From positions 248,001-312,000 of the forward strand of contig JADKAE010000004.1 in NCBI GenBank assembly GCA_016715405.1: DNA of 64,000 nt, in the 5' to 3' direction. The DNA is from Saprospiraceae bacterium. Lineage in GTDB: Bacteria; Bacteroidota; Bacteroidia; Chitinophagales; Saprospiraceae. Both the position numbers and the translations under genes were made by a program. Under the pieces are notes generated by a model that saw only the letters and a program-made list of their open reading frames with translations, did no database searches and was not told the DNA's origin. Within the stretch, counting starts at the first letter, position 1. Each line of letters begins with the position of its first letter. Positions 58,367-64,000 of this stretch are shown in pieces.

Positions 58367-60213
58367 CAATCCATGACGACCACTCGCCTCGCCGCCGGCC
58401 TGCCCCCTTCAGCCTGTGCCTGCACCAGGTAAATGCCCGGCGCCAGGGCCGATAAATCTAGCATTTCTGTAGCGGTGGTCGATACCTCGCGTTGCAACAC
58501 TTGTTGCCCCATGCTGTTGAAAATGCGGATGGTGGCTTGCTTATCTATCATCCCGTTCCACTGCAACTGCACCTGGCCGTTTGCGGGGTTGGGAAACACG
58601 ACAAACGCGGGCATTTGAGGGGCGCCGGTGGGCAGGCCCGAAACGGGGTTGAGCGATAATTCCCACAGGATCAGGCGGCCGCTATTGCCGTCGGCGGCGT
58701 AGGTCAGGGTGTCTATGAAGGTAGGGCCGGCTGCAGATGTACTGAGGGTGAGATTATAAACCGAACCATTGGCAAACGATGATTCGGTGAGTTCGTAGCG
58801 GTAGGCGTAAAACTGGGCGGAGCTCCAGGGCAGGTTGCTTACGGCCAGTTGCACCGTATTTTGGGCGGCAAGGGGTTTGTCGGCAGGCAGGGCGATTACA
58901 ATGCGATCCTGGCTATCGCTGATACCCGCAAAAGCCGCATGGCCTGCGCCGGTTGAAACCTGCAATCGATTGGGCGTATCGTTGAATTTGTTCATATTGT
59001 ACACAACATAAGCCGAAGGTTTGGGGCGGATGGGGTCTACCTGATATATGCCCAGGCTTTCAAAGTTGTCGTTGCTGCCGTTGTCGTCAAATAAAACAGC
59101 CTGGTGGGCCATGGCGACCCGGCGGTCGAGCATGTCGATCCAGGCTTTTGCATGCCACAGGCCGTAGTCGAGGTCGCCCCAGAGGCCGTAGTCGGGGTCG
59201 AAAGCGTTGGCGTCGAGGCGGCCCCATTCGGCGTTGACGAGGGTAGCGCCGGGTTTGTAGTTGAGCCGCCACTGGTCGGCAATGGCTACCCGCTCGCCAT
59301 CATACCCGGCGCCCTGGTCGCTGTAGGGGTGGAAAGAAATAAAATCCATGCGGGTATTATTCAGGTGGATGCGCTGAAAAAAGTCGATGGGGAAGGTGTT
59401 GAACAATACCCCAAAGGCAAAACTACAGCCGCCGAACTGGATATTCGGACTGAGGGCCGGGTCGGCTTCTATCTGTGAAGCCACAGCGGAGTAGGCATTG
59501 TACCACTGCTCGGCTCTGCCGCTCCAGAAAAACAGGGTATATTGATCGGGTTCGTTCCAGAATTCGAAATATTTTACCCCGAATTGCTCGTAGCAGTGTT
59601 TTATTAATTTATAAAAAACACGCCCAAAAACGGCATTGTCGATAGGCGGGGCATTGCGGATGCTATTGTTGAAAGCCAGATAGTGAATAAAAGGGTTGGG
59701 CGGCGTGGGAGTCGTATCGCTGCTGAGGGTAAACGGCATGTAGTCGAGCGATACAAACGGCTCGGCGCCTATGTCGTAAACGGTTTGCAGCAATGAATCG
59801 AGGTAGCCGAAGTGGTAGTTTGAGTCGTCTTCCGCTTCGGCCATGCTGTTGCCACCCCGGTAGAATTCGCAGGGCAATTGTCGCAAGATGTCGGTGTTGA
59901 CGGAATAGTAGTTGGTATCCGGCGGCGAGTCAGCCCTGCCGATGGAGACCCGTATATACCTGGGCCGCAATTGTTGCATGGCCGGCACAAACGCCGGGTC
60001 ATTGATAATCGGCTGGTGCGGCCCCTCGTAAAATGGATTGCCCCCCTGTCCATACAGTAAGTGCATTTCGTAGTGATCGCCCCACAACGGCGCAATACTA
60101 CCGGTAGATGCGCCCGCATTTACCTGCACTTGTATGGAGGTCTGCGCCCCCGGGTATTGGATAGCGCACAATAACACGGTACCCAATAATAATAATTGAA
60201 TGCTCAAATTCAT
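58366..60213 (-). CDS. GH39-like glycosidase with T9SS sorting domain
   Basis: A secreted 615-residue protein. The signal peptide is MNLSIQLLLLGTVLLCAIQY. The TIM-barrel domain (about 30-420) has the clan A acid/base in FEFWNEPDQY (Glu221) and a probable nucleophile in LVNAEWGRLD (Glu329), as in GH39 xylosidases and relatives. A beta-sandwich domain follows (about 430-520), then a T9SS type A tail (FPNPANGQVQLQWNG to RRVVVMD). I chose the ATG at 60213; the longer frame begins inside a repeat array. The tail is very close in DNA to that of the next gene upstream, which points to cassette exchange. The substrate is unknown. Confidence 0.8.
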   Translation of the reverse strand: MNLSIQLLLLGTVLLCAIQYPGAQTSIQVQVNAGASTGSIAPLWGDHYEMHLLYGQGGNPFYEGPHQPIINDPAFVPAMQQLRPRYIRVSIGRADSPPDTNYYSVNTDILRQLPCEFYRGGNSMAEAEDDSNYHFGYLDSLLQTVYDIGAEPFVSLDYMPFTLSSDTTPTPPNPFIHYLAFNNSIRNAPPIDNAVFGRVFYKLIKHCYEQFGVKYFEFWNEPDQYTLFFWSGRAEQWYNAYSAVASQIEADPALSPNIQFGGCSFAFGVLFNTFPIDFFQRIHLNNTRMDFISFHPYSDQGAGYDGERVAIADQWRLNYKPGATLVNAEWGRLDANAFDPDYGLWGDLDYGLWHAKAWIDMLDRRVAMAHQAVLFDDNGSNDNFESLGIYQVDPIRPKPSAYVVYNMNKFNDTPNRLQVSTGAGHAAFAGISDSQDRIVIALPADKPLAAQNTVQLAVSNLPWSSAQFYAYRYELTESSFANGSVYNLTLSTSAAGPTFIDTLTYAADGNSGRLILWELSLNPVSGLPTGAPQMPAFVVFPNPANGQVQLQWNGMIDKQATIRIFNSMGQQVLQREVSTTATEMLDLSALAPGIYLVQAQAEGGRPAARRVVVMD

Positions 60214-60214
60214 G

Positions 60215-60297
60215 TCTGATAATTGATTTTTGATGCTGGATGTGTAATTGAAATTAAAAATCAATTATCAACCATCCAGCATCAAAAATCAAACATC
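60215..60297. repeat. Inverted array (TGATTTTTGATGCTGGATG / complement)
   Basis: The left arm TTGATTTTTGATGCTGGATG and a spacer with AATTGAAATTAAA are followed by the right arm ATCAACCATCCAGCATCAAA and AATCAAACATCA. It starts within the frame upstream of the glycosidase and ends at the stop of the adhesin-like gene. Confidence 0.85.
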
Positions 60298-63200
60298 AAT
60301 CCATGACGACCACTCGCCTCGTCGCGGGCTTCCACCCCTCCGCCTGCACATGCACCAGGTAAATGCCCGGCGTCATGGCGGATAAATCAAGCGTCTCTAT
60401 TGCATTTTCAACCTTGTCGATTTCCCTTGCCAGCACTTGTTGCCCGGTACTGTTGTACACGCGGATACTGACCTGGCGGTCGACCACGCCGTCCCATTTC
60501 AACTGCACCTGGCCGTTGGTGGGGTTGGGGAAAATGTCGAAAGAGAGCTCTTCGGAGGAAGATTCGGGGAGTTGAGGCGTTGAGGTATTGTCAGTTCCCG
60601 CCAGCGCGGCATTGCCGCTTACGCTTACGTTGTCGAACTGGGCGGCGGTGACGGTATTCACGTTGATACTTTCGGTGAAAATACCCACCAATACGCAGTT
60701 GGGCATTGTTACGCTCGACGTACCCCGCAGGTTCCACAGCACGCCGTCAAACGAGGTGAAAAATGTGAAAATATTGCCGTTTCTGGTGATGCGCAGCCAT
60801 TGCGGGCCCTGCGGAACCGGGTATTGTTGTGTATTGGTGGGACCGTTGGTCGCATTGCGCACATCGCGGTGGACCAGGGTATTGAGTTGTGTTCTCAACA
60901 CAGCCTTTTTGGCGCCGGGCGACAGGCTTTCGCGCATGAACAAGCCGGCAAAACCGCCTGTAGCGCTCAGGTTTGCCACGCGCGCCGTGATTGTGCCACT
61001 GCCGCAGAGCGTGCGGTAAACGACGCTGTACGCATCCTGTGTGGGCGTGCTGAAGCCGTTGGCTGTCAGGTTAAAGACGTTATTGCCGGCGCAGCCCCCC
61101 GAAGTTCCCGTTCCGGTATACGAACCAACAAGCCCGTGCTGCCAGGGCGCGGGCAAACCGGTATTTTCCGCTACGGTGACTTGCGCGGTACAGGTAGCCG
61201 GGTTGCCGCATTCGTCAACTACGGTAACTGTTACAGGTATCGTTGTGCCTACTTGCGCGCAACTCACGCCGGCGGGTTGTATTTGTGTCACCTGGAAACT
61301 TCCGCAGTTGTCGAAGCTGCCCTCGATATCGAGTACGTCGGCATTTTGTAAATAATAAATGCCATTGGAGCTCACGTAAACGGTCGAATTTCTGCACACC
61401 GGCGTTGGCGGCGTATTGTCGGTAAAGCAGAACGTTGCACTTGCACTGGCGGCATTTTGGCAGGCGTCGACAGCCGTAAAGCTGTAGGTATAGCAAGCCG
61501 TATTGCCGCAGCCGTCGGTGGAGCCGATCAATTGCGGCGTTTGCCAGCTTACCCCCGAGCAATTGTCGACGGCGATGGCGCCGCCACGGTTGGCCAGCCA
61601 TAAGTTGAGGGCGGCGTGGTTGCCGCAGGCCGCCGAGGAGTTGGACGGCGCCGTGTTAAATGCAGGCGCCATCTGATCAACTACGTTTATGGTTTGCATG
61701 GCCGAAACGCTGTTGCCGTTGCCGTCGTTGACGGTCCAGGTGCGCGTGATGACCAGTGCTCCCGCGCAGTTGCCGCTGGCAATTCCGTCGGTATAACCCG
61801 GCGTAAGGTTGGTTCCGCAGTTGTCGCTTACGGTAGGGTAACCCGTTATAGAAGGGGCTGCGTCGTAGCTGCAGCCGGCGCCGCGGTATACGGTGGCGGT
61901 GGCAGGCGGTGTAATGCCGGGCAGAATTTGGTCTGCTACGGTAACCGTGGCAGTGCAAGTGGCGGTATTGGCGTAGCTGTCTACCACGGTAAGGGTAACG
62001 GTGTTGTTGCTGCCGATATTTGCACAGGTAAACATATTCGGGCTAACCGACACGGGAGTCACCGTACCGCAGTTGTCGCTGCCGTTGAGGAATACCTGGC
62101 CGGGCAGCAAGGTAGCCTCACCCATGCTATTGATGTATACCGTGGCGGGTTTGCAGTTGGCGGTAGGCGGTACGTTTTCGGCAACGATAATGGTTGCGTT
62201 GCATTGCGCCATCTGTTCGTTGGCGTCTTCGGCAGTGACTACTACCTGGTGGGGGCCGAGGTCATCGCAGTCGAATGTAAGGCTGGGTTGACCGTTGACC
62301 AGGTAGGTAAACGGACCGCAGCCGGTGGCTTCCGCCAGTTCGCCGGCATTGACCGTGACTGTATTGGTAGTAGGATTGAGCAAAGCCGTGATTTCACCGC
62401 AAGAAATACCCGGCGCCTCCGTACACAGGCGGCACAGCGACAAGCTGTTTACATACGCATTGCGCTCGGAGCTAAAGCCGGCGTTGGCGTTGAAAAAGCG
62501 GATGCGGGCGGGAACCTGGTTGCCGCCGCCGCTCATCAGCGGGCCGCTGAATATTTGCGAGAAATTGTCGCTGAGGCGGGTTACGTATAATTCGTAAGTC
62601 GTATTATTTATTAAAATAAAACTAACAGCCAATCCCTCATCGGTAAAACCTATGGCTGTAGAATGGGCGCCGCTGCCGTCGCTGACGGTATAGCCGGGGC
62701 TGCCGCCGGCAAAGTAGAATTCGAGCAGGTTTTGGCCGCTTGCGTTTTGCAGGCCGAAGCCTACAGTGCCTCCGTTTTCAATCCAGCCGTTGTCGATGCG
62801 GAAGTTCAGCAGGTCGCCGGATGCCATGGGCTGCGCAAAAGGTCTTACGGCATTCGATACATTGCCAGAATTGGCGTAGAGCCCCCAGGCTTCGTTGGCT
62901 GTATCAATATCGCCGTCGCTGTTGGAGTCGCCGTCGCCGTTTTGGGTCGAAGTGTATACAAAGTGGCCTGCATTAGGCCCGGAAGTACTTAACTGCCAGG
63001 GACCGAAACCGGCGCCCGAGTTGTCTCCGCTTGCCCAGCTGTCGTTGTATACGCCGGCTGCGGCTGCATCGCTCTGGCACTGGCCTTCGTCGGCGCAGCC
63101 GGACGGAGCGGTAAACAGGGCTTCGCCATAATATGCGCAATCGGGATCTGCACTGAATGAAACCGACACATTTACAGGGTTGCCGTCGGCATTAAGCCCT

Positions 63201-64000
63201 GCGAGGATAATCGTTTGCGGACTACCTGTGATAGGATAGTACTGTCCGTTGACCACTAAAAATCCGCTGGGGTTGTCGATGGTATAGGTTACCGTAAGCG
63301 CTTGCGTATACGAATTGGTTTGCGCCACGCAACCCGTCTGTGCGCCTGCGCTAACGGAAATAATATCGCAGGGCGGGCAGGGTTCGGGGGCGGTAAACAG
63401 GGCTTCCGCAAAGTAGGCGCAGTTTTCGGCATCGCTGAAGGCCACGCTTACATTGACGGGTTCTCCGTCGGCTACAAGTCCGGCGACTTCTACCGTTTGC
63501 GGGCTCCCCAATATGGCAAATTGGATACCATTGACAATCAACGTACCTCCTGCAGGCGGATATTCGTAAGTCACCGTGATCTGTTGGCTATAAGTATCAT
63601 TTTGGCAGGCCGACTGTGCGCCGGCGCTCACCGAGATGATATCGCAAGGCAGGCAGGAAGGCGGCGCAGTGAATAGCTCTTCTTCCGTAAACGTGCAAGC
63701 GGGCACTGCCGAGAAATAGGCCGTCACGTCTACCGGCTGTCCATTGGAAATAAGGTCGGTGAGCGTCACCGTTTGCGGGCTTGTGCCGATGGCAAAATAC
63801 TGGCCGTTGACCACCAATTGCCCCACTGGCGGTGCATTTTGGAACGCAACAGTCACTTGTTGGGAATATCCATTGGTTTCAGAATCACATTCGCCCTGCA
63901 CACCAGCGGTGACGCCGGATATCGAACACGGATCAACCGGCACGCAAACTTCGAGGCTGGTGGAATAGGCATTGCGCGGGCTAGCGAAGCCGGCGTTGGC
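60296..64000 (-). CDS. Large repeat surface protein with T9SS signal, 5' end outside window
   Basis: At least 1234 residues, open to the window edge, so the N-terminus is missing. Three or more units of about 95 residues share the pattern CDIISVSAGAQSAC ... QQITVTY ... GSPQTV ... ALFTAP, as in gliding-adhesin-like SprB repeats. Next come a lectin/LamG-like region (ASGDLLNFRIDNGWIENGGT), HYR-like domains with NVPPTANCKPATVYINSMGE, a final LamG-like domain (TQDAYSVVYRTLCGSGTITA) and a T9SS type A tail (FDIFPNPTNGQVQLKWDG). It is probably a cell-surface adhesin or matrix protein. Confidence 0.85.
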   Translation of the reverse strand, partial: ANAGFASPRNAYSTSLEVCVPVDPCSISGVTAGVQGECDSETNGYSQQVTVAFQNAPPVGQLVVNGQYFAIGTSPQTVTLTDLISNGQPVDVTAYFSAVPACTFTEEELFTAPPSCLPCDIISVSAGAQSACQNDTYSQQITVTYEYPPAGGTLIVNGIQFAILGSPQTVEVAGLVADGEPVNVSVAFSDAENCAYFAEALFTAPEPCPPCDIISVSAGAQTGCVAQTNSYTQALTVTYTIDNPSGFLVVNGQYYPITGSPQTIILAGLNADGNPVNVSVSFSADPDCAYYGEALFTAPSGCADEGQCQSDAAAAGVYNDSWASGDNSGAGFGPWQLSTSGPNAGHFVYTSTQNGDGDSNSDGDIDTANEAWGLYANSGNVSNAVRPFAQPMASGDLLNFRIDNGWIENGGTVGFGLQNASGQNLLEFYFAGGSPGYTVSDGSGAHSTAIGFTDEGLAVSFILINNTTYELYVTRLSDNFSQIFSGPLMSGGGNQVPARIRFFNANAGFSSERNAYVNSLSLCRLCTEAPGISCGEITALLNPTTNTVTVNAGELAEATGCGPFTYLVNGQPSLTFDCDDLGPHQVVVTAEDANEQMAQCNATIIVAENVPPTANCKPATVYINSMGEATLLPGQVFLNGSDNCGTVTPVSVSPNMFTCANIGSNNTVTLTVVDSYANTATCTATVTVADQILPGITPPATATVYRGAGCSYDAAPSITGYPTVSDNCGTNLTPGYTDGIASGNCAGALVITRTWTVNDGNGNSVSAMQTINVVDQMAPAFNTAPSNSSAACGNHAALNLWLANRGGAIAVDNCSGVSWQTPQLIGSTDGCGNTACYTYSFTAVDACQNAASASATFCFTDNTPPTPVCRNSTVYVSSNGIYYLQNADVLDIEGSFDNCGSFQVTQIQPAGVSCAQVGTTIPVTVTVVDECGNPATCTAQVTVAENTGLPAPWQHGLVGSYTGTGTSGGCAGNNVFNLTANGFSTPTQDAYSVVYRTLCGSGTITARVANLSATGGFAGLFMRESLSPGAKKAVLRTQLNTLVHRDVRNATNGPTNTQQYPVPQGPQWLRITRNGNIFTFFTSFDGVLWNLRGTSSVTMPNCVLVGIFTESINVNTVTAAQFDNVSVSGNAALAGTDNTSTPQLPESSSEELSFDIFPNPTNGQVQLKWDGVVDRQVSIRVYNSTGQQVLAREIDKVENAIETLDLSAMTPGIYLVHVQAEGWKPATRRVVVMD

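Noticed and set aside
61616..62590. 324-codon plus-strand open frame opposite the large repeat protein
   Set aside because: It is Gly/Val/Arg-rich with no domain, and arises from the codon bias of the repeat gene.

Overview
The window comes from a Bacteroidota chromosome, probably of the Saprospiraceae/Lewinella type. The lineage is inferred from a SusC/SusD pair, several proteins with C-terminal T9SS (Por) sorting domains, TAnnTTTG promoter boxes, a LytTR regulator without a kinase, and a divergent FabI. No rRNA, tRNA or CRISPR array was found. About 30 single-base indels, mostly at homopolymers, split 16 genes, including pyrD, prfA and priA, which a living cell should need. I therefore read most of them as sequencing or assembly errors and annotate joined genes.

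Layout. 1-18.5 kb is mixed housekeeping and envelope functions: sugar-phosphate nucleotidyltransferase, pyrD, a GMC oxidoreductase with its small subunit, fabI, a PBP4-type carboxypeptidase, a CaiB-type CoA transferase, a TPR protein, an HtrA protease, an asparagine synthetase B-like protein, a vWA-like membrane protein, an M1 aminopeptidase and a TlpA-like thioredoxin. 18.5-31.6 kb is a polysaccharide utilization locus: an AraC regulator divergent from SusC, then SusD and two large LamG/T9SS surface proteins. 31.6-40.7 kb is a mannoside-type cluster with two GH130 enzymes, a lipoprotein with a toroid-like fold, and a complete binding-protein-dependent sugar ABC importer with a Gfo/Idh dehydrogenase. 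SusCD is the usual sugar route in this phylum, so this importer stands out. 40.7-51.2 kb holds a methyltransferase, a small lipoprotein, xerD, prfA, an EamA transporter, a VPS10/BNR protein and priA.

51.3-58.4 kb is the accessory region of most interest. It has a LytTR regulator, a 49-residue double-glycine leader peptide with a strong terminator, then a translationally coupled pair of a P-loop NTPase and a TPR protein. The TPR protein carries nine 120-bp units, two of them identical base for base. A broken multi-pass membrane protein and an IS element with long terminal inverted repeats follow. The NTPase/TPR pair looks like a split NLR-type (STAND-like) conflict system; this is inference. 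58.4-64 kb holds a GH39-like glycosidase and a large repeat adhesin-like protein cut by the window end, both T9SS substrates.

Nearly every intergenic gap carries its own array of 7- or 8-bp repeats, often as two inverted arms around a short spacer that can hold the promoter. The motif differs from gap to gap but the architecture is the same. This is the most pervasive unexplained structure in the window.
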